A stretch of DNA of 64,000 bases from contig NZ_JSYM01000007.1 of NCBI RefSeq assembly GCF_000812945.1, forward strand, positions 1 to 64,000, in the 5' to 3' direction. The translations under genes and the position numbers were made by a program. Below the pieces are notes generated by a model. That model searched no databases. It saw only the letters and a list, made by a program, of their open reading frames with translations, and was not told where the DNA came from. Positions 7,959 to 16,975 of this stretch are shown piece by piece. Each line of letters begins with the position of its first letter. Within the stretch, counting starts at the first letter, position 1. This DNA is from Flavobacterium sp. AED (GTDB lineage Bacteria; Bacteroidota; Bacteroidia; Flavobacteriales; Flavobacteriaceae).

Positions 7959-10900
7959 TCATGTATTCATTTTCTGCCTTGGTAAATTAATTTCATGCTC
8001 CTGAGGATATGGAGCCCGATGTGTCATGCTGATGTCTTCCCGAATATGTTCGTGAACTTTATATTGCCTGTCTTTGGTATTTGAATATCGGGGATCAGGA
8101 ATAAAAGGCATTTTGGCCATTTTGGTAACAGTAATGGTAGGAAAGTGATAATCTACCTCAACATTTCCCAAGAGTAAATAACAGCCACCGCCTTGGAAAG
8201 GGTATTTTTCAAGACTATCCGTAAAGTGAGCAGTGTCGAAATATTCCCCTTCTATGTCTATCCAAGTGCCAAAATACATGGTACCTCTTTTGGTAGGCAC
8301 GTGTTTTCGGGAAATCAGATAAGCGAGCATTTTTACAGTTTTTTTGTGGTGTTTTACCAAATCCTTTGCCATTACATCACCCTTGTATCTGGTCTGCAAC
8401 AAATCGAAAGGGGAGCAGGACACAGGAAAACTTAACAATTCTATTTCATCAAAGGCATCTTCAAAAGGAGAGCGTTCCAATACAGGTAGCTTATACTCTT
8501 TGACCGGTTCTTGAAGTAACATCATGTTTCGGTTTTCGGGTTTGAAGTTTACCAGAATTAATCGAGCTATCACCAGCAATTGGTTTTTTGTCTTACCGGT
8601 AAAGTGAAATGCACCAATGAAAATTAGAATCTGGATTCCTTCAATTCCTATGGGGATTCGATTTATAAAATCTTCTAATGATTTGAATTCGCCATGTTCT
8701 TCACGCTCTGTAATTATAGCATGTGCAATTTTAGTTTCCAAACCTTCAAGGTGCATCAAACCTAGGTAGACATCGATACCATAAACTGTAGTTTCGTATT
8801 CACTCTTATTGACACATGGATTGTGTACGATAGCTCCAGACATTCGTGCCTCATGAACATAGACTTCAGTACGATAAAAACCACCCTGATTATTGATGAC
8901 CGCCACCATAAATTCGATAGGATAATATACCTTCAAGTATAGGCTTTGGTAACTCTCCACGGCATAAGATGCGGAATGCGCCTTGCAGAAAGAGTATCCG
9001 GCGAAAGATTCAATCTGACGGTATATTTCTTCACTCAATTTTAAAGGATGCCCTTTTTGAACACAGGAGGCAAAGAAATTATCTTTCACTTTTTGCAATG
9101 CAGTTTTCGAACGGCCTTTGCCACTCATTGCCCGACGCAGAATATCACCATCAGCAGCTGGAAGTCCTCCATAATGCAAGGCAATCTTAATTACATCTTC
9201 CTGATAGACCATAATACCGTAGGTCTCGCCCAGCTGTTCTTTAAAAACATCATGGAAATACTCGAACTTGTCTGGATTATTATGACGGAATATATATTCT
9301 TTCATCATTCCTGATTGTGCGACACCCGGACGAATAATTGATGAAGCTGCCACAAGTGTTTTGTAGTTATCGCATTTAAGGCGACGGAGCAGTCCGCGCA
9401 TGGCTGGGCTTTCAATGTAAAAGCATCCGATTGTTTTTCCGCGTTCTAAAAACGTATTGGCTTTGGCTTCATCTTTGGATAATGACGTATCTCTGATGTC
9501 TACTTTAATACCACGGTTCTTTTGAATCAGCTTTACGCTATCATCAATATGCCCAATACCACGCTGACTTAAAATATCGAACTTTTCAAAGCCAATATCC
9601 TCTGCAATATGCATATCGAAAAGAACAATAGGGAACCCTTTTGGAGGCATTTCCAGAACTGTATAATTGGTAATGGGCTCCTCCGAAATCAATATACCGC
9701 AAGAATGCATACTTCTCTGATTTGGGTATTTTTCGAGCATCATTCCGTATTCCTGAACGTACTTGACTACTGAATTTTTATCATGTAAAGCCATTGGGTT
9801 TTTAGCCAGCATATCCAATTCTTCCTTTGGCAAACCAAACACTTTTCCTACTTCCCGAAATATTGATCGGTACTTGAACTCTACATTGGTTCCACAGAAA
9901 GCCACATGATCAGCACCGTAGCGATTGAAAATATATTCGAGTATTGTATCGCGTTCTTTCCAGGACCAGTCGATATCAAAATCGGGTGGACTTTTACGAT
10001 TCAGATTCAGAAAACGCTCAAAATACAAATCCAACTCAATAGGACAGATGTCTGTAATGCCAAGGCAATAACTCACAATACTGTTGGCACCGCTTCCACG
10101 ACCGATATGTAAAAAACCCTGACTATTGCTGTATCGGATGATATCCCATGTTATTAAAAAATAGCCACTGAATTCCAATTCATCAATCACTTTCAATTCC
10201 TTTTCCACTCTGGCTTTTGCCTGAGGGTTATTGTTGCCGTATCTCCAAACAAGTCCTTGGTGTGCAAGGCTAGTAAGTAATGCCATATCACTCTTCCTGC
10301 TGTTGGTGTAAAACTTTTTATTTTTTGGGGTTTTGAAATCGAATTCAAAATTACATTCTTGAATTATTTTTTCGGTATTCGCCACTATCTCTGGGTACTC
10401 GTTATATTTTGCCAGTAGTTCTTCTAAAGGTTGCATCACTTCAGAAGTTTTGCAGTAGTCCTCTTCAGTAAGTTTGGATAAAATGATATTCGTATCGATA
10501 GCCCGAAGGATCTTATGCAGATTGAATTTTTTTTTTGTGCGGAATGTTACCGGTTGCAGAATAACCATTTTACTCTGTTTATTTTTCCATTCCTGTAGGT
10601 ATAATTTAGTGAGCTGTTCTGGACGAATACCGATATATTCGTTTTCTTTTAAAACAGAGGGTACATTTGCAAATGGATAAATAATAAAAACATCTCTAAA
10701 TTCAGGTGCTTCTAAAGGTAAAGTTGTATCCTCAAAATTATGTTTGGTCAGGAATCGGTTCATTTCTGCAAGACCTTCAACATTTTTGGCCAGACCTATA
10801 TAACGTAATTTATGATTGCATCGAAATTCCATACCGACCAATGGTTTTATCCCAACCTCATTGCATGCTTTTATGAAATCGTAAATACCAGTAACCGTGT

Positions 10901-11015
10901 TGATGTCTGTCAATGCCATAGCTTTGACATTAGATGCAACAGCTTGTTGTATCAAGTCCATCAACGGGATAGTGCCGTAGCGCAGGGAGTGGAAGGAATG
11001 GCAGTTGAGATACAT
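7959..11015 (-). CDS. DNA polymerase III alpha-like polymerase (DnaE family)
   Basis: 1018 aa, shorter than replicative DnaE (~1160 or more) and in the size range of DnaE2/ImuC-like damage polymerases. The PHP domain (residues 1-~65) begins NCHSFHSLRYG but has ALTDINT where ALTDHGN is usual, so one metal ligand is missing and nuclease activity is doubtful. The catalytic core has FLHIGRGSGANSIVSYCLG and SPPDFDIDW with the paired catalytic Asp. Later parts hold the helix-hairpin-helix and OB regions. It is 6 bp downstream of the Y-family polymerase, the arrangement expected of a translesion pair, here with AlkB downstream. A second dnaE elsewhere presumably replicates the chromosome. Confidence 0.9.
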   Translation of the reverse strand: MYLNCHSFHSLRYGTIPLMDLIQQAVASNVKAMALTDINTVTGIYDFIKACNEVGIKPLVGMEFRCNHKLRYIGLAKNVEGLAEMNRFLTKHNFEDTTLPLEAPEFRDVFIIYPFANVPSVLKENEYIGIRPEQLTKLYLQEWKNKQSKMVILQPVTFRTKKKFNLHKILRAIDTNIILSKLTEEDYCKTSEVMQPLEELLAKYNEYPEIVANTEKIIQECNFEFDFKTPKNKKFYTNSRKSDMALLTSLAHQGLVWRYGNNNPQAKARVEKELKVIDELEFSGYFLITWDIIRYSNSQGFLHIGRGSGANSIVSYCLGITDICPIELDLYFERFLNLNRKSPPDFDIDWSWKERDTILEYIFNRYGADHVAFCGTNVEFKYRSIFREVGKVFGLPKEELDMLAKNPMALHDKNSVVKYVQEYGMMLEKYPNQRSMHSCGILISEEPITNYTVLEMPPKGFPIVLFDMHIAEDIGFEKFDILSQRGIGHIDDSVKLIQKNRGIKVDIRDTSLSKDEAKANTFLERGKTIGCFYIESPAMRGLLRRLKCDNYKTLVAASSIIRPGVAQSGMMKEYIFRHNNPDKFEYFHDVFKEQLGETYGIMVYQEDVIKIALHYGGLPAADGDILRRAMSGKGRSKTALQKVKDNFFASCVQKGHPLKLSEEIYRQIESFAGYSFCKAHSASYAVESYQSLYLKVYYPIEFMVAVINNQGGFYRTEVYVHEARMSGAIVHNPCVNKSEYETTVYGIDVYLGLMHLEGLETKIAHAIITEREEHGEFKSLEDFINRIPIGIEGIQILIFIGAFHFTGKTKNQLLVIARLILVNFKPENRNMMLLQEPVKEYKLPVLERSPFEDAFDEIELLSFPVSCSPFDLLQTRYKGDVMAKDLVKHHKKTVKMLAYLISRKHVPTKRGTMYFGTWIDIEGEYFDTAHFTDSLEKYPFQGGGCYLLLGNVEVDYHFPTITVTKMAKMPFIPDPRYSNTKDRQYKVHEHIREDISMTHRAPYPQEHEINLPRQKMNT

Positions 11016-11021
11016 TATGAA

Positions 11022-12209
11022 TTAGAATTTGCGTTTTAAAATTTCTGCTTTGTTGTTGGGCTTGAACGTTGCACCAGCGCATCGCATTACAGCATCAAAG
11101 CCATAACGGCTTTTCATTTTGTCCATGGCTTGATATAATGACAGCATTTCTTCTGTGTCCTCAAACATATTTATTTGGTATGTGCCTCTGACTAGTCCAC
11201 TGAAACGAATTCCGATCAATCGGAGGCGCATGCGGCGCTGGTATAATTTATCAAATAAATCGGTAACATTTTTAGTCAGGATGTGATCGGCAGATGTATA
11301 TTGTATTCGGCATTGTTTGGTTTCCGTATCAAAATTAGAATACCGTATCTTGATGACTACTGTTGAGGTGAGCCATTCTTCGGAACGTAGTTGAAAGGCC
11401 AATTTTTCGACCATACCGATAAGTATTGATTTCAGTTTTTGAATATCGATTGTATCCTGTGCAAAAGTATGTTCTGTTGAAATTGATTTCCGTTCCGTGT
11501 AGGGCTCCACTGGATTGTTGTCTATTCCGTTGGCTTTTTTCCATATTTCGATACCATTCTTACCAATCATTCGTTGCAGCACTTCCGTTGGCATTTCGGA
11601 AAGTGTCTGAATGGTACGAATACCAATTCTTGACAATAATTGAAATGTAACATCGCCCACCATAGGAATTTTTTGGATGGACAGTGGATTTAAGAATGGT
11701 TTTACCATGTGTTCCCGTATTTCCAAATTCCCCTTTGGTTTTCCTTCTCCAGTTGCAATTTTAGAAACGGTTTTGTTAACCGATAAAGCAAAACTTATTG
11801 GTAAACCAGTTTCATTAGTAACCGATTGTGCCAGCTCATTGGTCCATTTATACCCACCATAAAATTTATCCATGCCGGTAATATCGAGATAGAATTCATC
11901 GATGCTGGCTTTCTCCATTATTGGGGCTTTCTCTTCAATAACTTGAGTAACATCATGGGATAATTTAGAGTATAATTCCATATCGCCTTTCATCACTTTT
12001 GCCTGCGGGCAAAGCCGAAGCGCCATTTTAATTGGCATAGCGGAACGAACGCCGAACGTTCTTGCTTCATAAGAACATGAAGCCACTACGCCACGGTCAC
12101 CACCACCAATGATCAAAGGGATACCTTCTAATTTTGAGTTGCCTAACCTTTCACAGGACACAAAAAACGTATCCAAATCCATATGTACAATTGCTCTTTC
12201 CATAGTCAT
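11022..12209 (-). CDS. dinB: Y-family DNA polymerase (DinB/Pol IV-like)
   Basis: 395 aa. Motif I HMDLDTFFVSCER gives the first catalytic Asp; EKASIDEFYLDITG carries the second Asp/Glu pair, with Phe where DinB usually has Ala. The palm/fingers, thumb (HhH around IPMVGDVTFQLLSRIGIRT) and little-finger regions are complete. No obvious clamp-binding peptide was noted. It is the first gene of the minus-strand repair operon and starts within about 80 bp of the divergent repressor gene, so it should be induced by DNA damage through that repressor. An in-frame ATG two codons later (12203) is an alternative start. Confidence 0.9.
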   Translation of the reverse strand: MTMERAIVHMDLDTFFVSCERLGNSKLEGIPLIIGGGDRGVVASCSYEARTFGVRSAMPIKMALRLCPQAKVMKGDMELYSKLSHDVTQVIEEKAPIMEKASIDEFYLDITGMDKFYGGYKWTNELAQSVTNETGLPISFALSVNKTVSKIATGEGKPKGNLEIREHMVKPFLNPLSIQKIPMVGDVTFQLLSRIGIRTIQTLSEMPTEVLQRMIGKNGIEIWKKANGIDNNPVEPYTERKSISTEHTFAQDTIDIQKLKSILIGMVEKLAFQLRSEEWLTSTVVIKIRYSNFDTETKQCRIQYTSADHILTKNVTDLFDKLYQRRMRLRLIGIRFSGLVRGTYQINMFEDTEEMLSLYQAMDKMKSRYGFDAVMRCAGATFKPNNKAEILKRKF

Positions 12210-12240
12210 CCCATTTTATACACTACAAAATTAGTACAGG

Positions 12241-12282
12241 TTGTAACAAAATTAATTATATTTGCTGTTACAAATTGTAACA
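12241..12282. promoter_or_regulatory. Palindromic operator between dinB and repressor
   Basis: TGTTACAA (12266-12273) and TTGTAACA (12275-12282) form a perfect 8-bp dyad with a single central A, and another copy of TTGTAACA lies at 12241-12248, with a weaker mate to its left. The sites sit 9 bp before the repressor start and about 30-60 bp before dinB, suited to repress both directions. Binding by the adjacent HTH/S24 protein is inferred. Confidence 0.75.
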
Positions 12283-12290
12283 AAATAAAT

Positions 12291-13067
12291 ATGTCTTTAT
12301 TTTCAGACAACATCAGGAGCCTTAGGGTGAATAAAAAAATTTCGCAGGAAAAGCTCGCTGAAAGCCTTTTAATCACTCGGGGTCGGTACGTAAAATACGA
12401 AGACGGAAGCTCGGAAGCACCATATGAAATACTGAAGAAAATAGCGCATTATTATCATATCAGTATTGACCTGTTGCTTTCTGTGGACGTGCGGAAAATT
12501 CCGATGGATGATTTGTTGAAATTGGAAAATAACAGATTGGTACTGCCGATCACTGTTGATAAGGACGGGGAGAATTTTATTGAAGTCGTTACACAAAAAG
12601 TTAAAGCTGGCTACTTAAATGGTTATGCCGATCCTGAGTATATTGAAAGCCTGCAACATATTTCATTGCCTTTTTTGGGTCCAGGAAAGCACAGAGGGTT
12701 TCCAGTTGAAGGAGATTCGATGCCTCCTCATGAAGACGGTAGTATTATCGTCGGGCGTTATATTGAAAAATTGGGCGAAGTCATGGATGGCAAGACCTAT
12801 ATATTTATAACCAAAAGTGAGGGTATGGTGTATAAGCGACTGAATAAAAACAAGAAAAATGTACTGGTTGTAGAATCAGACAACCGTTTTTATCCCGCTT
12901 ACGAAGTCAAGGCTTCGGATATTCTTGAAATTTGGGAATACGAGTGTAATATTGGGCGGAATGACAGGAAACAAGAAATCTCTGAATCTGTAAGTGTGAA
13001 AGATATGTTTTTGGAGTTGAAAAGGGATATTCTGGAAATTAAGGCAAAGACATTCAATTATAGATGA
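12291..13067 (+). CDS. LexA-like HTH-XRE/S24 repressor
   Basis: 258 aa from the ATG at 12291. The frame is open farther upstream, but that part covers the operator and lacks the normal N-terminus. Residues ~3-62 are an XRE helix-turn-helix (NIRSLRVNKKISQEKLAESL). A KAGYLNGYADPEYIESL segment contains the Ala-Gly typical of the self-cleavage site, and the S24 peptidase part has the nucleophile Ser in VEGDSMPPHEDG and the general-base Lys in MVYKRLNKN. Family knowledge: such proteins cleave themselves on RecA filaments, derepressing mutagenic polymerases. A C-terminal ~40-residue charged tail follows. It is divergent from dinB and the operator lies between them. Confidence 0.88.
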   Translation: MSLFSDNIRSLRVNKKISQEKLAESLLITRGRYVKYEDGSSEAPYEILKKIAHYYHISIDLLLSVDVRKIPMDDLLKLENNRLVLPITVDKDGENFIEVVTQKVKAGYLNGYADPEYIESLQHISLPFLGPGKHRGFPVEGDSMPPHEDGSIIVGRYIEKLGEVMDGKTYIFITKSEGMVYKRLNKNKKNVLVVESDNRFYPAYEVKASDILEIWEYECNIGRNDRKQEISESVSVKDMFLELKRDILEIKAKTFNYR

Positions 13068-13210
13068 TTGTTTATAGATGATTGTTGTCTATATTTTTAT
13101 AGATCTATTAGTAGTAATTTTATTTGTAAAAATAAGTTTTTCAGAACCATTTAAAATTATAAATTTACACAGCTTGAACATTTTTAAGTAATCATAATAA
13201 ATTTACAACT

Positions 13211-13387
13211 ATGGGAGGAGAAACAATTTCAATTATCGCTAACATATGCGGTATACTTGGTTTTTTTATAAGTATTTTTGCAGCTTCAAAAGTAATTACT
13301 TTAACAAAAACAATTGGAGATAAAAATAGTCAATTCACATTAGGGAAAAAGAACAAGCAAAAGATAAGTACTGGTGACAAAAAATAA
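13211..13387 (+). CDS. Small single-pass membrane protein of the ABC-3C locus
   Basis: 58 aa, starting ATG at 13211 (MGGETISIIANICGILGFF). One hydrophobic helix covers roughly residues 7-30, followed by a basic tail (KKNKQKISTGDKK). It overlaps the next gene's GTG start by 14 bp, the same coupling style as the other three genes, which supports it being real. It could anchor the complex or act as the membrane effector of the system; this is inference. Confidence 0.6.
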   Translation: MGGETISIIANICGILGFFISIFAASKVITLTKTIGDKNSQFTLGKKNKQKISTGDKK

Positions 13388-13967
13388 TCAAAGTATTTTC
13401 GGGTTTAACAATAAACAAGAAATCACGCAATTAATTGTTGATGATAAATACATACATCGTTTAATATCACTACCAAATAATCCCGCTGATTTGAATAAAT
13501 TGGTATTGCATATTTACAATGGTATTGTTGATAATGAAAACCAGTATGAGAGACGAAATTTGCCACCTGATATTGATGAAAAACTTGATTTTAATAATGT
13601 CCTTACATATCGATTTTTAATTGAGTCAAATTATAGTGAAAATGCTTATTATTTGGAAAATGCATATGATTCTTTAAATTCTGAAACGCCTGGAAGAAAG
13701 AAAGTTTTTTTGAATTATATAAATTCATTGTATTTACAAGTTTTGGGAGATTTATTAAAAAAAAATCAAGGAATGAAAAGGATGGAAATCGTAAATCAAT
13801 TTGCTGATACAATTATTTCCGATGTAATTAGTTCTTTATTAATTAGTATTGCATCCAATACCAAAGAAATTTCACATTTAAGTTCAGAAAGTGTAAATTT
13901 AAATGTATTTACGATTGTTTGTCATGCATTTGTAGACTGCAAAGTTTTAGAAAATCCAAACAGCTAA
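13374..13967 (+). CDS. ABC-three-component system accessory protein
   Basis: 197 aa with a GTG start at 13374. The N-terminal SIFGFNNKQEI has the G-x-NN-x-Q pattern often seen at the start of accessory proteins in ABC-three-component (ABC-3C) conflict systems; the remainder is helical (NNPADLNKLVLHIYNG, KVFLNYINSLYLQVLG). It ends TAATG with the following small gene, so the two are coupled. Assignment rests mainly on gene order with the DUF2326 ATPase. The base composition is much more AT-rich than in the neighbouring repair cassette. Confidence 0.6.
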   Translation: MTKNNQSIFGFNNKQEITQLIVDDKYIHRLISLPNNPADLNKLVLHIYNGIVDNENQYERRNLPPDIDEKLDFNNVLTYRFLIESNYSENAYYLENAYDSLNSETPGRKKVFLNYINSLYLQVLGDLLKKNQGMKRMEIVNQFADTIISDVISSLLISIASNTKEISHLSSESVNLNVFTIVCHAFVDCKVLENPNS

Positions 13968-14209
13968 TGTTACTACCACAAGATGTTGCCCCAGAAAAAA
14001 GCCTTTATGTTATTGGAGGAAGAATTATAGAAACATTTAATTCTATTAATTTAAGAACTATTGACACAAAAACTTTATATACTTCTTATGTCTCAATGTT
14101 TAGACAACAAGATTTGAGTTTTAGCTATTTTTTATACGCTCTAGACTGGCTGTACATAATTGGCTTTGTAGAAATATATAACGATACAAAAATTAAAAGA
14201 TGTTTCTAA
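13967..14209 (+). CDS. ABC-3C middle component-like protein
   Basis: 80 aa from the ATG at 13967, which overlaps the previous stop (TAATG). The sequence (YVIGGRIIETFNSINLRTID, then FSYFLYALDWLYIIGFVEI) has the winged-helix-like pattern and length of ABC-3C middle components, the link between ATPase and effector. It overlaps the ATPase gene by 10 bp. An upstream in-frame ATG at 13919 would overlap the previous gene heavily and lacks conservation features. Confidence 0.6.
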   Translation: MLLPQDVAPEKSLYVIGGRIIETFNSINLRTIDTKTLYTSYVSMFRQQDLSFSYFLYALDWLYIIGFVEIYNDTKIKRCF

Positions 14210-15894
14210 AAAAGCTAGTTATAAATAGAAATGGAAAAATAATTAGAGATATTCCTTTTATAGAAAAAGGCTTAAATTTAATTGTTGATTCGACACCATT
14301 GAGAATAATGAATTCTGAATCAGGTAATAATGTTGGTAAAACTACATTTATTCGGGCAATTGATTTTTGTTTGGGCTCTAGCGGCAAAGATTTATATAAG
14401 GATAAAGAAACTGGAAATGACAATGAAGAAGTCAAAGATTTTTTATTCAAAGAAAATGTTGTTTTTGAATTAGAATTAATTACTAATGACAAAAAAATAA
14501 TTAGATTAATAAGAAGTTTTAATTCCGAGAACGACCTTTTTATAGACAATGAGAAATACAGTGATTTAAAACGATATTGTTTTAAACTAAATGAGTTATT
14601 TTTTGGTATTCCTTCTACACAAACAAAAATCAGTTTTAGAACAATAATTAAAAAATTTGTTAGGTCAGATCAATATTCGGAAGCAAACTTATTGAAAGTC
14701 TTATCAACATTTAAAAATGATAATGATTACGAAGCAATGTATCTATATTTGTTCGGTTTTCCTGAACAAGATATCATTAGTAAAAGGTTAAATGTTTCTG
14801 CTGAGATAAAAAAATTGACTAGCCAACTTACTAAAATGAAAGGCAAAAGTAATTTGCCAAAATTAGAAAGCAGACTTACTCAAATCGATAAATCAATAGC
14901 TGAGCAGGAAAATATTATAAAAACTTTTAATCTTCCAAAAACATATGATGATTTATTGGAAAAATTGAAAGATGTAAAATCTGAGAGTGCTGAATTATCA
15001 TCTCATATTGCTAATATAGACTTAAAATTAAGTTTAAGCTATAAAAGTAAGCAAGAATTGACAGAAAGTAAAAGTAAGATTGATCCGAACGTTATTAAAG
15101 GTTTATATGAAGAAGCAAAAGTTTTAATTCCACAAATTCAAAAAACTTTTGAAGAGGTTTTGAATTTTCACAACAAAATGGTTTATAATAAATTAAATTA
15201 TGTTGAAAAGCATATAGAAAAATTATTAAAAGATAAAAATCAAAAAGAAAAACTTATAAAACCGATTTTACAAGAACAATCAAGAATCTTGTCATTGCTG
15301 GATAATAGTGGAAGTTTTGACGATTTAATAAAAGTGCGAGAAGAGCTAAATGAACTTTATACAGATAGAGGTAAAATTGTTGGTCAAATAGAAACTATCA
15401 AAGAGCTTTTAAAATCAATTGATGATAATGTTGACATTTTAGATGATTTAACCGAGGTTTTCAATACTTATCTGGAAGCACTTAATGAAAATATTCAGGA
15501 AATATTTAATAAATATTTTAAAAAGTATACTTTTTTAACTCACGGAGAACAAATCTATTTATTATATAATCCCGAATCTAGAAAATTTGAATTTGATAAC
15601 ATAAAAGGAAATGTTGGAGATGGTTATAAAAAAACTGATATTATTGCTCTGGATTTTGCATTTATTAATTATTTTGAAGAATTGGGCATAAATTTTCCGC
15701 GTTTCGTTGTTCATGACAAAATGGAGATAATTCATAAAAATCAAATACAAAAAATCTTTGAAATTGCAGATAATTTAAATGGACAATTTATTGTTTCTGT
15801 GTTAAAAGAAAGAATTATGTTTCTTGGACAAAAATATATTGAAGATCATACAATCCTCGAGCTGTCAGAAAATGATAAATTTTTTAGATTTTAG
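14200..15894 (+). CDS. DUF2326 ABC-type ATPase (Rad50/SMC-like)
   Basis: 564 aa. Walker A is in ESGNNVGKTTFIRAIDFCLG (about residues 43-60). A long charged coiled coil spans roughly residues 205-430 (KKLTSQLTKMKGKSNLPKLE onward). A C-terminal Walker B/D-loop half ends with TDIIALDFAFINYFEELGI and FPRFVVHDKMEI. This split ABC head around a coiled coil is SMC/Rad50-like, and the tail is that of DUF2326 proteins, the ATPase of several ABC-3C systems. With the three upstream genes it forms a four-gene coupled operon, most likely a phage/plasmid conflict system (inferred). Confidence 0.8.
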   Translation: MFLKKLVINRNGKIIRDIPFIEKGLNLIVDSTPLRIMNSESGNNVGKTTFIRAIDFCLGSSGKDLYKDKETGNDNEEVKDFLFKENVVFELELITNDKKIIRLIRSFNSENDLFIDNEKYSDLKRYCFKLNELFFGIPSTQTKISFRTIIKKFVRSDQYSEANLLKVLSTFKNDNDYEAMYLYLFGFPEQDIISKRLNVSAEIKKLTSQLTKMKGKSNLPKLESRLTQIDKSIAEQENIIKTFNLPKTYDDLLEKLKDVKSESAELSSHIANIDLKLSLSYKSKQELTESKSKIDPNVIKGLYEEAKVLIPQIQKTFEEVLNFHNKMVYNKLNYVEKHIEKLLKDKNQKEKLIKPILQEQSRILSLLDNSGSFDDLIKVREELNELYTDRGKIVGQIETIKELLKSIDDNVDILDDLTEVFNTYLEALNENIQEIFNKYFKKYTFLTHGEQIYLLYNPESRKFEFDNIKGNVGDGYKKTDIIALDFAFINYFEELGINFPRFVVHDKMEIIHKNQIQKIFEIADNLNGQFIVSVLKERIMFLGQKYIEDHTILELSENDKFFRF

Positions 15895-15982
15895 ATTTAA
15901 ATGATTAGTAGCTATAAAAAGTAATGGGTACATATAAATGCGAGAGAACAAAAGGGCATATCATTTTTTAATATAAATAGTA

Positions 15983-16954
15983 CTATTTCAATATTTCATT
16001 TAACTTTTGCTTTAATAAATGCTTGTCTGGAAGCTGAATCTTATATTCAGTTACCATTGTTGGCGAAAGACTTCGGCTTAAGGCATATTCAACAACTGCA
16101 TGATCCTGATCTTTGCATAACAATATTCCAATACTTGGGTTTTCATTTTGTTTTCTTACGTCTCGATCCAATGCTTCTAAATAAAAATTTAGCTGACCTA
16201 AATGTTCAGGTTTAAACTTATCTGATTTTAATTCAAATGCAACTAGACATTGTAAGCCTCTGTGATAAAACACCAGATCAATGTAAAAATCACTGTGACC
16301 CACCTGAACTTTGTACTCCTCACCAATAAATAAAAAATCTTTGCCTAATTCAAGTATAAAATTTTTCATTTGTTTGATTAAGCCTTTTTGTAAATCACTC
16401 TCGTTATACGACTCAGAAAGATTAAGAAAATCAAATATATAACTGTCTTTAAATGTGTTTGTGATATCAGGATGTAATTCTCTCATCACTGATGAGAGTT
16501 TTGTATTTCCTATAATAGTTCTTTCAAAAACACCACTGTTTATTTGTCTTTCTAACTCTCTTGAACTAAATTTTTCTTGACTCGAAAGCCTCAAATAAAA
16601 TTCTTGTTCTTCGATTGACTTTGCCCTGCTCAAAATAATAAGGTTGTTTGTCCAGCTAATTTCCCTCAGCAGTGCTGAGAGTTTTGGAAATGCATTATAG
16701 GTCTGATAAAATTGCTTCATCCTCCAAAGATTCTTATCCGAAAAACCTTTTATTTCGGGTTCATTACTTTGTAAATATTCAGCTAATTCCTTAACAATAG
16801 ACTGGCCCCATTCTGCGCTTTCAATACGATTATGGATGTATTGACCAATGTTCCAATAGAGATTGATCATTTCAGTATTGATGGCAGTAATTGCTTTTGA
16901 TCTGGACTGCTTTATTAATTGAATAATATCGGTAAATTGTTCTTGTAGCATCAT
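15983..16954 (-). CDS. YhcG/DUF1016 PDDEXK nuclease
   Basis: 323 aa. The N-terminal helical domain (INLYWNIGQYIHNRIESAEW, then IKGFSDKNLWRMKQFYQTY) and C-terminal nuclease domain are the DUF1016/YhcG arrangement. The PD-(D/E)XK residues are visible: Asp in SDFYIDLVFYH, then Glu and Lys in LVAFELKSDKF, followed by GQLNFYLEALD. Such proteins are found near restriction and defence genes and on mobile elements; specificity is unknown. It is convergent with the DUF2326 gene and lies 21 bp upstream of nothing else on its strand except following mobC, so it may be cotranscribed with the mob genes. Confidence 0.88.
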   Translation of the reverse strand: MMLQEQFTDIIQLIKQSRSKAITAINTEMINLYWNIGQYIHNRIESAEWGQSIVKELAEYLQSNEPEIKGFSDKNLWRMKQFYQTYNAFPKLSALLREISWTNNLIILSRAKSIEEQEFYLRLSSQEKFSSRELERQINSGVFERTIIGNTKLSSVMRELHPDITNTFKDSYIFDFLNLSESYNESDLQKGLIKQMKNFILELGKDFLFIGEEYKVQVGHSDFYIDLVFYHRGLQCLVAFELKSDKFKPEHLGQLNFYLEALDRDVRKQNENPSIGILLCKDQDHAVVEYALSRSLSPTMVTEYKIQLPDKHLLKQKLNEILK

Positions 16955-16975
16955 TTCTATGTTTTAAATTAAATC

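Noticed and set aside
12183..12290. Longer N-terminus for the HTH/S24 repressor
   Set aside because: The extra 36 codons span the operator and have no homology-like pattern; the HTH begins normally after the ATG at 12291.
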